Translations under genes and position numbers: made by a program
Notes under the pieces: model-generated
The model's database searches: none
What the model saw: the letters and a program-made list of their open reading frames with translations, nothing else
What the model was told of the DNA's origin: nothing
Shown here: piece after piece, positions 7,213-14,824 of the stretch
How the letters are laid out: every line of letters begins with the position of its first letter
Position numbering within the stretch: position 1 is the first letter of the stretch
NCBI GenBank assembly: GCA_964552325.1
Contig: CAZKHA010000081.1
Coordinates: forward strand, 1-14,824
Origin: CAZKCK01 sp964552325
Lineage (GTDB): Bacteria > Bacteroidota > Bacteroidia > Bacteroidales > TTA-H9
Direction: 5' to 3'
DNA: 14,824 nt

Positions 7213-8781
7213 ATTTTATCGGGATTTGTAAATAAGGATAGACGCCCTAAAAAGCAACTTGCAAACAGGCAATACTATAGGTCGTTAATTGACCTGAGAC
7301 CAGACGCTGTGGTTTTGGTTGATTTTGATGGCGAAATAATGCTTTTTAATCCTGCATTTGAGGCTTTTAGCGGATATTCGGAAGCCGATCTTGCCGAAGT
7401 TCATATTCGAAATGTGTTCTTAGCACTGAAGTCGGGCAACAACCCATTAGATGTTAGGCAATTACGAGAGTTTTCGGAAGATCTGTTTATGATAGATTCA
7501 TCAAGCTATCTAGTGCCAGTTAGCCTCGATTTTAAAGAAATAGAAGGCCAAAAGTTTTTGGGTTCTGCTAAAGAGCGAATCATTAGCAACCCTGAACAAA
7601 CGGAACAACCCGCTGTATCAGAACCCAAATCGAAACCTCAGTCAGTTTTGCCCACCGAGCCCAAACCACAGGTTCAGCATTATTGGACCATCGATCAACA
7701 ACACGATGTGCGAACAGCACTAAATGGTATTATGGGTTTCGGGTCTATCATGCTTAAAGAGGAAACGATAGCCAACGAGAAACGGATAAAAGGCTTTGTA
7801 GAGGGTATTTTGAAAAACAGCAAAAGATTGAAATCCATCCTTGATAAGCAAGGTTCTGAAATTCAAGATGATGTTGGTCAGATGAACCTCACAACTGTTG
7901 ACTTGGCAACCGTGCTTCAAAAGGTTAAAATTATTCTTGAACCACAAGCACTTGAGCTAAGTGTACCTTTAATAATTGAGCGTGTTGGCAACTATAAACT
8001 TGTAACCGACGAGGCCAGACTTTATAAAGTGCTGCATTTTATTGTTGAAAAGGCTTTGCTTTATACGCGCAATCCTCAAGTTACCATAGAGGTTGTCGAA
8101 GAAAACAGCCCTGAACGTTTGTCAATAAAAGTTGACAACATTGGAATGGACATTCCCCAACAGGTCATTAATTTCATTCGCCGAGAGCAAACGCGACCAT
8201 TGTATGAAACCAGTAACCCAATTTTGGATGCATATCCTGATATTAGGACTCTGTTGCGTAATTTAAATGTTCTGGAAGGGAAAATACAATTTCAAACTTC
8301 GCCACAGCTAGGCGAAATAGCAATAATATCATTCTCAAAACAGTCAGTGGGCCATCCCGATGAAACCGAAGCAAGAGTTGAAGCAGAGATAAAACACAAA
8401 TCGCTTAAAATACTTATAGTTGAGGATGATAAGATTAATGCGCTTATTTTAGGGTTGTATTTGGGCGATTTAGTAAATGTAACCACCGCATTTTCGGGCA
8501 ACGAGGCGTTGAATATTATCGAAATGCAATACAATCAAGGCGTTGTATATAACCTAGTGTTAATGGATATTGGCCTGCCCGAACCATGGAACGGGGTCTT
8601 GCTAAAAACCGAGATCGAGAAAAAATGGCCAGAATACCGCAATGTGCCCTTTATAGCCCAAACCGCCCATACACATGATAGCTGGGCAGAACGCATAATG
8701 AATGAAAACTTTAAGGGTTACCTTGTTAAACCACTCAACAGGCTAGATGTGCTGCTGCATGTTAATAAATTTGGCCTTTGA
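7213..8781 (+). CDS. Hybrid sensor protein: PAS, HisKA, degenerate HATPase and receiver domains
   Basis: The start is set at ATT 7213, giving 523 codons. The first conventional codon is GTG 7309, but the PAS domain clearly begins before it (YYRSLIDLRPD, encoded about 7273-7305), and GGAGG lies 8 bases before the ATT. With ATT as residue 1: PAS about 21-122; Pro/Gln-rich linker about 126-155; HisKA about 160-217 with His164 in HDVRTALNGI; HATPase-like region about 227-377; receiver about 397-520 with acidic pocket 404-406, Asp452 in LVLMDIGLP, Thr484 and Lys506. The HATPase part is damaged: the N-box Asn is replaced (FIVEKALLYT), the G1 box reads NIGMDI instead of DxGxGI, and no GLGL box is found. 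The phosphoacceptor His and receiver Asp are kept, so it may be a phosphotransfer protein or pseudokinase that cannot autophosphorylate. No membrane helix or DNA-binding domain is seen, so it is probably cytosolic and acts through a partner. Confidence 0.88.
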   Translation: MLSGFVNKDRRPKKQLANRQYYRSLIDLRPDAVVLVDFDGEIMLFNPAFEAFSGYSEADLAEVHIRNVFLALKSGNNPLDVRQLREFSEDLFMIDSSSYLVPVSLDFKEIEGQKFLGSAKERIISNPEQTEQPAVSEPKSKPQSVLPTEPKPQVQHYWTIDQQHDVRTALNGIMGFGSIMLKEETIANEKRIKGFVEGILKNSKRLKSILDKQGSEIQDDVGQMNLTTVDLATVLQKVKIILEPQALELSVPLIIERVGNYKLVTDEARLYKVLHFIVEKALLYTRNPQVTIEVVEENSPERLSIKVDNIGMDIPQQVINFIRREQTRPLYETSNPILDAYPDIRTLLRNLNVLEGKIQFQTSPQLGEIAIISFSKQSVGHPDETEARVEAEIKHKSLKILIVEDDKINALILGLYLGDLVNVTTAFSGNEALNIIEMQYNQGVVYNLVLMDIGLPEPWNGVLLKTEIEKKWPEYRNVPFIAQTAHTHDSWAERIMNENFKGYLVKPLNRLDVLLHVNKFGL

Positions 8782-8944
8782 TTTGTGGTGGCGAAAAAAT
8801 AATTTGACGAATTAGTGTTTTGGCTTTAGGTTTAAATCTTTGTATATTAATATTTTACAACTAGCAGTACGGCTTGTTTCGCGTCCTGGCTAGCAATCTG
8901 CTGTGTTTTATCTGGAATTTTTTAGCTAAAACAACTGCGAGATG

Positions 8945-8974
8945 TTGCTTTTCGTGGTTTATTCTCTATATTTG
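8945..8974 (+). promoter_or_regulatory. Promoter of the polysaccharide export operon
   Basis: TTG at 8945-8947, a 19-base spacer, then TATATTTG at 8967-8974. Both elements and the spacing match the Bacteroidota primary sigma factor consensus exactly (TTG, N19, TAnnTTTG). The expected transcription start near 8980 leaves a very short leader before ATG 8997. It would drive the export operon from 8997 onward. Confidence 0.7.
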
Positions 8975-8996
8975 TTAGTCAAAATATACATCACTA

Positions 8997-9824
8997 ATGA
9001 AGCACTTTCGTTTTATACCTGCTTTCTTTTCACATCACTTCCTAGGTCTGATGATAGTGGTAGTTTTAGTTTCTTCATGCATTCCACAGAAGAAACTGCT
9101 TATTATGCAGTACGATAAGATAAATGATAGCGTGTATGCCAATAAATTTGTATCCGATTCAGGTGTGATGACGGAGTATAGGATTCAAACCAATGATTAC
9201 CTCTATATTAATGTTTCAACCCTTGAGAAAACCATCTCCAGTTTTATGGAGCCCGTTTCGGGGCTAAACTTTCTTGATGCCGGCAACCAAGCCTTGTTGG
9301 GCTATCACGTAGCCGATGATAGTACAATTATGTTTCCTTACCTTGGGCTTATAAAATTAGGCGGATTAACCGTTAGGGAAGCCCATGATACGGTTAAAAA
9401 GGCTGCCAAAATTATACTTGGAGAACGAATACGCGTAGATGTCAAGTTGATAAACAATTATATAAACATAATAGGCGAGGTGAATAAAGAGGGTTTATAT
9501 AATATGACGAAAAATAAGATTACCATACTCGAAGCCCTGACCTTAGCCGGAGGATTATCAGAATATGCTCGTAGAAAGGAAGTTAAGGTTTTTCGAATTA
9601 ATGGCGATAAAAAAGAAGTTTTTCTTGTAGATGTTACAAGTGGCAAGCTTATTAGCGATAACATGTTTTACTTATTTCCGAACGATGTGGTATATGTGGA
9701 ACCCATGCGTTCAAAATCTGTTGGACTAACCCCCACGTTTTCCCTTTCGCTGTTAACCACCCTTATGACTACTACATTAACCTTTATCCTGCTGATGCAA
9801 CAGCTCAGCCCAACAAGTAATTAA
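8997..9824 (+). CDS. Wza-like polysaccharide export lipoprotein (Poly_export/SLBB)
   Basis: This 275-residue protein begins with a lipoprotein signal: basic residues, a hydrophobic run at about 15-25, and lipobox VSSC with Cys28, so it should be lipidated and sent to the outer membrane. A polysaccharide export domain follows from about 59 to 145 (YRIQTNDYLYINV; MFPYLGLIKLGGLTVREA). An SLBB domain covers about 150-235 (INIIGEVNKEGLYNM, ITILEALTLAGGL). A C-terminal hydrophobic segment at about 246-267 is consistent with the helix by which Wza-type proteins cross the outer membrane. It is shorter than E. coli Wza (one SLBB instead of several), as is usual in Bacteroidota. It would form the outer-membrane exit channel and partner the Wzc-like protein encoded one base downstream. 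The ATG lies just behind a strong promoter. Confidence 0.95.
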   Translation: MKHFRFIPAFFSHHFLGLMIVVVLVSSCIPQKKLLIMQYDKINDSVYANKFVSDSGVMTEYRIQTNDYLYINVSTLEKTISSFMEPVSGLNFLDAGNQALLGYHVADDSTIMFPYLGLIKLGGLTVREAHDTVKKAAKIILGERIRVDVKLINNYINIIGEVNKEGLYNMTKNKITILEALTLAGGLSEYARRKEVKVFRINGDKKEVFLVDVTSGKLISDNMFYLFPNDVVYVEPMRSKSVGLTPTFSLSLLTTLMTTTLTFILLMQQLSPTSN

Positions 9825-9825
9825 T

Positions 9826-12198
9826 ATGGGAAAAGCCGTAAATTCAGTAAAATCAGAAGTTGACGTTAAACGTATCTTAAAAAAGTACGCTAGCAATTGG
9901 TATTTATTTGTAATAGCCTTGGCAATTGCTTTTTATTTTGCACAAAACAAGAACAAATATATTGTTCCCGTTTACAGCTTAAAGACTAGTGTACTCATCG
10001 AAGATAAAAGCAATACCTCTGTATTGCAAGAGAAGGGCTCCATTTCTTCATCTCCTTTGTTTCTTAACTCAAAACTTATCGATAATCAAATTGCTTTATT
10101 GAAATCGTTTGCCCAAATAAAAAAAATTATTAGCAAACTTGATTTTGAGGTTTCATATTTTTTAAAAGGAGAATATACATGGACCGAAATTTACAAAGAT
10201 TCGCCCTTTGTAGTTGATTTTGACGCTGAACATGATCAACCACGCTATCAACAAATTAATATTAAATTTATTTCACCAACCGAATTTGAGTTGTGGTCAG
10301 AAACAGCTAAAGGGTTTACTGTGCCCCGAAAGTGCTCAATAGGAGAGGTCATCTCATCAAAAAAATACTATTTTAGCATTCGCTTGAAAGATGATACCGA
10401 CCCTAAAGCGCTAATTAACAACACATATGGCTTCCAAATTAACGATGTTAACGGGCTTACAGGCCAATATATGGGCAAAACGAATGTATATATTGAACGC
10501 AACACATCGATGTTGGTAATTCAAACCACAGGTGCCAACAAGCAAAAAGAAAAGGACTATTTGAATCAACTAACCAAAGAGTTTTTGCAAAGCAACCTCG
10601 ACAAAAAGAATCAAATTCTTACAAATACAATTGCATTTATCGAACGCCAGCTCGAACAATTTGGCCAAGAGCTCAACCAAACAGAGCAAGAACGCGAAGA
10701 CTTTAGGAAGCTGCACCAGTTTATGACTATTCAAGAGAAAATAGGTAGCCTGCTTAAAAACCTTGACACAGAGTCAAAAGACAAAAAGAATTTGTTGATA
10801 GACCTTGAGTACTATACCTATCTACTTAACTATGTAAAAGATCGCGAAGACTTTGAAAATATCGTGATGCCCTCATCAATGGGTGTTAACCTGCCAATGT
10901 TTAATGCTTTGGTTGGAAAATTGTCGCTTAGCATACAAGAACGCAACACTCTATTGGCCAATTCAACACGGCAAAACCCTTATATACAGATTCTTGAGAA
11001 AGATATAGCAAATATGAAGGTGCAATTGGTTGAAAGCATGCGAAGCACTATTGAAACCACGCAAAAAAAGGTAGAAAATACAGATGAACGACTTTGGAAT
11101 TTAAACGATGAGTTTCAAAAACTGCCAAGTATCGAGCGTGAATACCTGATGATAGAGCGTAAGTTTCAAATAATTAACGATTTGTATGACTTTTTATTAC
11201 GAAGGAAGTCAGAAGTTGAAATACAAAGAGCCGCCAATACACCTGATCATGAAATTGTTGATTATGCAGGAGATACGGGTATTTCTAACATAGCCCCAAA
11301 ACCTAAATCGGCTTACATGAATGCTATCATTTGGGCTATTTTACTTCCTGCGGTATTCCTCTTCCTTATTGTTTTCTTAAACAACCGCGTGATGGCCCTC
11401 GAAGATATTGTTGCCAACACCGATGTGCCCATTGCCGGTACACTAGCCCATATAAACGAGCAACGGCTTGATGGTGTCCTGCGTTCGCCTAGCTCTTACT
11501 TTACTGAATTGCTTCGCATTATCAGGATAAAGCTTGGGCTTGATCCTGAAAAAGGCGAGCAGGTGGTGTTAGTAACTTCCTCGGTTCCTGAAGAAGGAAA
11601 GACTTTCTTTGCCATAAATTTCGCATCGGTGTATGCCCTCACCGGAAAACGCACGATTTTTCTTGGGTTCGACTTTAGAAACCAAACCGCACTTGCCGAG
11701 TTTCACCTCGATAATTCGATCGGCATCACCTCGCACTTGGTCAACAACTTTACACTGGATCAAGTGATTCAAAAGACGTTTACCAAAAATCTTGACATAC
11801 TCTTATCAGGCCCTGTTCCACCAAATCCTGATGAGCTAATCGAATCGGTAAAAACCCGTAATATGTTTGCCGAACTTCGCAAACGCTACGATTATATGGT
11901 GGTGGATACTCCTCCTATCGGCTTGTTTGGCGATGCTTTTTTGTTGAATAAGTTTGTAGATGTTAGCATTTTCATGGTTCGGCACAATTTTACACGAAAA
12001 CGCGAAATGGTACATGCCATTAACGATGCCCTTCACAACAAGCTAACCCGTTTAAGCATTGTTTATAACGATGCCAACTTAAAGGTAAAAGCTAGAGACA
12101 TTGTTGTTTATGGAGAAGAAGCACCCCGACAGTTTTTTGCAATCCGTTGGGCTATAAAAGCAAGAAGGATTATTATTGATTTGTTGCGAAAAATATAA
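9826..12198 (+). CDS. Wzc-like chain-length determinant fused to BY-kinase-type ATPase domain
   Basis: The 790-residue protein has a Wzz domain with inner-membrane helices at about 24-39 and 497-519 and a long periplasmic part with coiled-coil-like heptads at about 250-330 and 390-460. The cytoplasmic ATPase domain starts at about 555. Walker A reads SSVPEEGKT (585-593) with Lys592 and Thr593 present; the A' motif reads LGFDFR, keeping Asp616 but with Gly614 where the first Asp is usual; Walker B is MVVDTPP (Asp694). PPNPDELIES (665-674) is a family hallmark. It would control polysaccharide chain length and couple to the Wza-like exporter one base upstream. The oddity is the tail: residues 756-790 contain a single Tyr (762), whereas BY-kinases normally end in a tyrosine cluster that is autophosphorylated. 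It may be an ATPase without classic autokinase cycling. No Wzb-type phosphatase gene is visible in the window. Confidence 0.95.
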   Translation: MGKAVNSVKSEVDVKRILKKYASNWYLFVIALAIAFYFAQNKNKYIVPVYSLKTSVLIEDKSNTSVLQEKGSISSSPLFLNSKLIDNQIALLKSFAQIKKIISKLDFEVSYFLKGEYTWTEIYKDSPFVVDFDAEHDQPRYQQINIKFISPTEFELWSETAKGFTVPRKCSIGEVISSKKYYFSIRLKDDTDPKALINNTYGFQINDVNGLTGQYMGKTNVYIERNTSMLVIQTTGANKQKEKDYLNQLTKEFLQSNLDKKNQILTNTIAFIERQLEQFGQELNQTEQEREDFRKLHQFMTIQEKIGSLLKNLDTESKDKKNLLIDLEYYTYLLNYVKDREDFENIVMPSSMGVNLPMFNALVGKLSLSIQERNTLLANSTRQNPYIQILEKDIANMKVQLVESMRSTIETTQKKVENTDERLWNLNDEFQKLPSIEREYLMIERKFQIINDLYDFLLRRKSEVEIQRAANTPDHEIVDYAGDTGISNIAPKPKSAYMNAIIWAILLPAVFLFLIVFLNNRVMALEDIVANTDVPIAGTLAHINEQRLDGVLRSPSSYFTELLRIIRIKLGLDPEKGEQVVLVTSSVPEEGKTFFAINFASVYALTGKRTIFLGFDFRNQTALAEFHLDNSIGITSHLVNNFTLDQVIQKTFTKNLDILLSGPVPPNPDELIESVKTRNMFAELRKRYDYMVVDTPPIGLFGDAFLLNKFVDVSIFMVRHNFTRKREMVHAINDALHNKLTRLSIVYNDANLKVKARDIVVYGEEAPRQFFAIRWAIKARRIIIDLLRKI

Positions 12199-12223
12199 TT
12201 ATTAACCTCTAATACAAAGTAGT

Positions 12224-13342
12224 ATGAGTAAAAAAGTGGCTTTAATAACAGGCGTAACCGGTCAGGACGGCGCCTATTTGTCAGAATTTCTCCTGAAAAA
12301 AGGATATATTGTGCATGGTATCAAACGTAGGGCATCACTATTCAACACCAATAGGATTGACCACATTTACCAAGATCCACATGTTGATAATAAAAATTTT
12401 GTGCTTCATTACGGCGACATGACCGATTCTACAAACTTGATTCGGATTGTACAAGAAACCCAGCCCGATGAAATTTACAACCTGGCTGCCATGTCGCATG
12501 TAAAAGTTAGTTTCGATACTGCTGAATACACCGGAAATGCGGATGCCCTAGGTGCCCTGAGGCTGTTAGAAGCTGTTAGGTTACTGAATTTAACCGAAAA
12601 GACCCGTATTTACCAAGCCTCAACCTCTGAATTATATGGATTGGTGCAAGAAATTCCACAATCAGAGCGCACACCTTTCTATCCTCGTTCGCCTTATGCA
12701 GTGGCAAAGCTTTATGCCTACTGGATAATGGTTAACTATCGCGAAGCATATAATATGTATGCCTGTAATGGGATACTGTTTAATCACGAATCACCCATAA
12801 GAGGCGAGACATTTGTTACCCGCAAAATAACCATGGCTGTCTCACAAATTGCTTTAGGAATGCAAGAAACGCTGCATTTGGGCAATCTTTCAGCCAAGCG
12901 CGACTGGGGCCATGCCAAGGATTATGTTAAGGCTATGTACCTGATTTTGCAGCAAGAAAAGCCCGAAGATTATGTTATTGCCTCTGGCGTTACAACCGAG
13001 GTACGTGAGTTTGTTCGCATGTCGTTCGAAGAAGTTGGCATCGAAGTTGAATTTAAAGGAGAAGGAATAGATGAAATTGGAGTGGTAAAATCTTGTTCCA
13101 ATCCCGAATATCAACTCGAGATAGGTAAGGTTGTAGTAAAAATTGATCCCAGGTATTTTAGGCCTACCGAAGTTGAGTTATTGCTTGGCGATCCTACAAA
13201 AGCGAAGGAGAAGCTTGGCTGGGTTGCTAGTTATAGTTTACGCGATTTGGTTAAAGACATGATGGAATCAGACCTTGTACTCATGAAAAAAGACAAGTAC
13301 CTGAAAGATGGTGGTTACCAAATACAAAGCTACTATGAATAA
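12224..13342 (+). CDS. gmd: GDP-mannose 4,6-dehydratase
   Basis: This cytosolic short-chain dehydrogenase/reductase family enzyme converts GDP-D-mannose to GDP-4-keto-6-deoxy-D-mannose using NADP. The Rossmann motif GVTGQDG occupies 10-16. The catalytic residues Thr134, Glu136, Tyr158 and Lys162 (STSELYG; YAVAK) have the same spacing as Thr132, Glu134 and Tyr156 of E. coli Gmd. HESPIRGETFVTRKI (188-202), NLSAKRDWGHAKDYV (221-235) and the C-terminal RPTEVELLLGDPTKAKEKLGW region are family hallmarks. The 372-residue length is normal. It lies 25 bases after the Wzc-like gene and its last 8 bases overlap fcl, so the two are probably translated in a coupled way to make GDP-L-fucose. The intermediate could also feed other 6-deoxy sugars. 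Confidence 0.98.
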   Translation: MSKKVALITGVTGQDGAYLSEFLLKKGYIVHGIKRRASLFNTNRIDHIYQDPHVDNKNFVLHYGDMTDSTNLIRIVQETQPDEIYNLAAMSHVKVSFDTAEYTGNADALGALRLLEAVRLLNLTEKTRIYQASTSELYGLVQEIPQSERTPFYPRSPYAVAKLYAYWIMVNYREAYNMYACNGILFNHESPIRGETFVTRKITMAVSQIALGMQETLHLGNLSAKRDWGHAKDYVKAMYLILQQEKPEDYVIASGVTTEVREFVRMSFEEVGIEVEFKGEGIDEIGVVKSCSNPEYQLEIGKVVVKIDPRYFRPTEVELLLGDPTKAKEKLGWVASYSLRDLVKDMMESDLVLMKKDKYLKDGGYQIQSYYE

Positions 13343-14306
13343 AGATTCCAAGATATTTGTTGCAGGCTCTACCGGCATGGTGGGTAGTGCCATCTTGCGT
13401 AAGCTTCAAAGTAATGGGTTTGAGCACCTGGTTGGCGTTTACCGTAATCGAAAGCCAAATACAACCCACACTGCCATCAAATACTATCAGTTGGACTTGA
13501 TGGATCAGCAAGCCGTAAAAGCTTTTTTTGATGAACAAAAGTTTGATTATGTTTTTGATGCCGCCGCCAAAGTAGGTGGTATTGTGGCCAATAACACCTA
13601 CAGAGCCGATTTTTTGTACGAAAACCTGGTCATCCAGAACAACATAATACACAACGCCTATCTTTCAGGGGTAAAAAAACTTTTGTTTTTAGGTAGTTCT
13701 TGCATTTATCCCAAGAATGCTCCGCAACCCATTAAGGAAGAATACCTTTTAAGCGATAAGCTTGAATATACCAATGAGCCCTACGCCATAGCAAAGATTG
13801 CCGGCTTAAAGATGTGTGAAAACTACAACCTGCAGTATAAAACCAACTTTATTGCCGCTATGCCAACTAACTTATATGGCCCTGAGGATAATTATGATTT
13901 GCAGAATTCGCATGTTTTACCAGCACTTATCCGCAAGTTCCATGAAGCAAAGACGAACAAACTTCCCAATGTAACCATTTGGGGAACAGGCTCTCCCTTA
14001 CGCGAGTTTATGCATGTGGATGATTTAGCCGCTGCTTGTGTTTACCTGATGGAGACCTATGATGGCAATCAATTTGTAAATATTGGTTGGGGAAAGGATA
14101 TCTCGATCAAAGACTTGGCCCTATTGGTAAAAGAAGTAGTTGGCTTTGAAGGCGAATTAGTTTTCGACACTACCAAACCCGATGGCACACCCCGAAAATT
14201 GCTTGATGTGTCGCTACTTACCTCCTTAGGCTTTACTCCTCAAATACCTTTGCGAGAGGGTATTGCCGATGCATATGCCGATTTTGTGAAAAAACACGCA
14301 CGTTAA
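13335..14306 (+). CDS. fcl: GDP-L-fucose synthase (GDP-4-keto-6-deoxymannose 3,5-epimerase/4-reductase)
   Basis: The enzyme epimerises and reduces the Gmd product to GDP-L-fucose with NADPH. Rossmann motif GSTGMVG is at 11-17. Catalytic residues Ser121, Cys123, Tyr150, Lys154 and His193 all fall exactly 14 positions after Ser107, Cys109, Tyr136, Lys140 and His179 of the E. coli enzyme. SSCIYPK and NLYGPEDNYD are hallmarks. ATG 13335 gives 323 residues, close to the family norm, and overlaps the gmd stop codon by 8 bases. An in-frame GTG at 13308 would add nine residues not expected ahead of the first strand, so I reject it. With gmd it makes activated fucose; no fucosyltransferase can be specifically identified here, though the glycosyltransferase at 5908 is a candidate user. 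Confidence 0.98.
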   Translation: MNKDSKIFVAGSTGMVGSAILRKLQSNGFEHLVGVYRNRKPNTTHTAIKYYQLDLMDQQAVKAFFDEQKFDYVFDAAAKVGGIVANNTYRADFLYENLVIQNNIIHNAYLSGVKKLLFLGSSCIYPKNAPQPIKEEYLLSDKLEYTNEPYAIAKIAGLKMCENYNLQYKTNFIAAMPTNLYGPEDNYDLQNSHVLPALIRKFHEAKTNKLPNVTIWGTGSPLREFMHVDDLAAACVYLMETYDGNQFVNIGWGKDISIKDLALLVKEVVGFEGELVFDTTKPDGTPRKLLDVSLLTSLGFTPQIPLREGIADAYADFVKKHAR

Positions 14307-14324
14307 TTGACTAAACCCGTAAAA

Positions 14325-14824
14325 ATGGATAATGCTGAAAAAATGAATGGTGCCACAGAATCTCCAGGATATTGGAGCATGGTGCTAAGACCCAAAAGAA
14401 GCCTTTTTGAGGTAAACCTGAAAGAGTTATGGCAATACCGTGACCTTATCGGACTGTTTGTTCGGCGTGATTTCGTGGCAAAGTACAAACAAACCATCCT
14501 TGGCCCAATTTGGTTCGTGATACAACCCTTGCTTACCACCCTTATGTTTGTGGTAGTTTTTGGTAATATTGCCGGAATACCTACCGACGGCATACCACAG
14601 GTGCTGTTTTACATGACCGGTATTGTTGGCTGGAATTACTTCTCAACTTGCTTAAATGATACCTCGCAAACATTTATCAAAAACGCGAGCATTTTTGGTA
14701 AGGTGTATTTCCCAAGGTTGGCCATGCCCATCTCTATCGTTATTTCTAACTTGGTTAGCTTTGTAATACAGTTTATTTTCTTGCTGTTTTTCTTGGCCTA
14801 TTTCATGCTTAAGGGTTCGCATGT
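14325..14824 (+). CDS. Wzm-type ABC-2 polysaccharide export permease (3' partial)
   Basis: ATG 14325 lies 18 bases after the fcl stop and the frame stays open for 166 codons to the right edge. LFVRRDFVAKYKQTILGPIW (44-63) is the characteristic amphipathic entry of Wzm/KpsM-type permeases. Hydrophobic segments follow at about 62-84, 93-108 and 133-162. KVYFPRLAMPISIVIS (126-141) is also typical. The protein would be the membrane half of an ABC transporter that flips a lipid-linked polysaccharide across the inner membrane; its ATP-binding partner (Wzt) is expected just beyond the window. About 100 residues are missing compared with the usual length near 260-280. Confidence 0.93.
   Translation, partial: MDNAEKMNGATESPGYWSMVLRPKRSLFEVNLKELWQYRDLIGLFVRRDFVAKYKQTILGPIWFVIQPLLTTLMFVVVFGNIAGIPTDGIPQVLFYMTGIVGWNYFSTCLNDTSQTFIKNASIFGKVYFPRLAMPISIVISNLVSFVIQFIFLLFFLAYFMLKGSH

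Noticed and set aside
8861..8893. Imperfect inverted repeat CTAGCAG / CTGGCTAG in the gap before the export operon
   Set aside because: Seven pairs with a bulge and an 18-base loop are within what chance gives, and it lies over 50 bases upstream of the -33 element. No T-run follows that would make it a terminator.
13308..13310. GTG as the fcl start
   Set aside because: It adds nine residues ahead of the normal N-terminus. ATG 13335 overlaps the gmd stop in the usual coupled arrangement and gives the expected length.

Overview
The window looks like a chromosomal segment from a member of the Bacteroidota (Bacteroidetes). The coding sequence is moderately AT-rich. Two intergenic regions carry the Bacteroidota-type promoter signature (TTG about 19-22 bases upstream of TAnnTTTG), and most start codons lack a Shine-Dalgarno sequence. 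The export genes (a lipoprotein Wza-like protein and a fused Wzz/BY-kinase with an atypical kinase tail) also fit that phylum. No tRNA, rRNA, CRISPR array, insertion sequence or integrase is visible. All genes run on the + strand.

Layout. (1) Positions 1-5813 are the 3' part of a large non-ribosomal peptide synthetase (NRPS) whose 5' end lies outside the window. The readable domain order is T - C - formyltransferase (N and C subdomains) - C-terminal half of a condensation domain - A - T - TE, so this is a terminating module carrying an embedded formyltransferase. (2) Positions 5908-7071 encode a GT-B family 4 glycosyltransferase. (3) Positions 7213-8781 encode a PAS / HisKA / degenerate HATPase / receiver hybrid sensor protein. 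Its best-supported start is a non-standard ATT codon behind a strong Shine-Dalgarno sequence. (4) Positions 8997-14824 are a tightly packed polysaccharide export and sugar-nucleotide operon behind a clear promoter: Wza-like export lipoprotein, Wzc-like chain-length/tyrosine-kinase protein, GDP-mannose 4,6-dehydratase (gmd), GDP-L-fucose synthase (fcl), and the start of a Wzm-type ABC-2 polysaccharide permease that runs off the right edge.

How the parts fit. The right half makes GDP-L-fucose (Gmd then Fcl) and provides envelope machinery for a capsule, exopolysaccharide or O-antigen-like glycan; the glycosyltransferase at 5908 may belong to the same pathway. The PAS/receiver protein sits directly upstream of the export operon and is a candidate regulator of it, though no DNA-binding output domain is present in it. 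The NRPS releases its product through its own thioesterase and may contain a formyl group. Whether the peptide and the glycan are connected cannot be decided from this window.

The points most worth a second look are the formyltransferase embedded between a full and a half condensation domain (with a marked local drop in GC), the ATT start of the sensor gene, the loss of ATP-binding motifs in that sensor while its phosphoacceptor His and Asp remain, and the Wzc-like protein that lacks the usual C-terminal tyrosine cluster.
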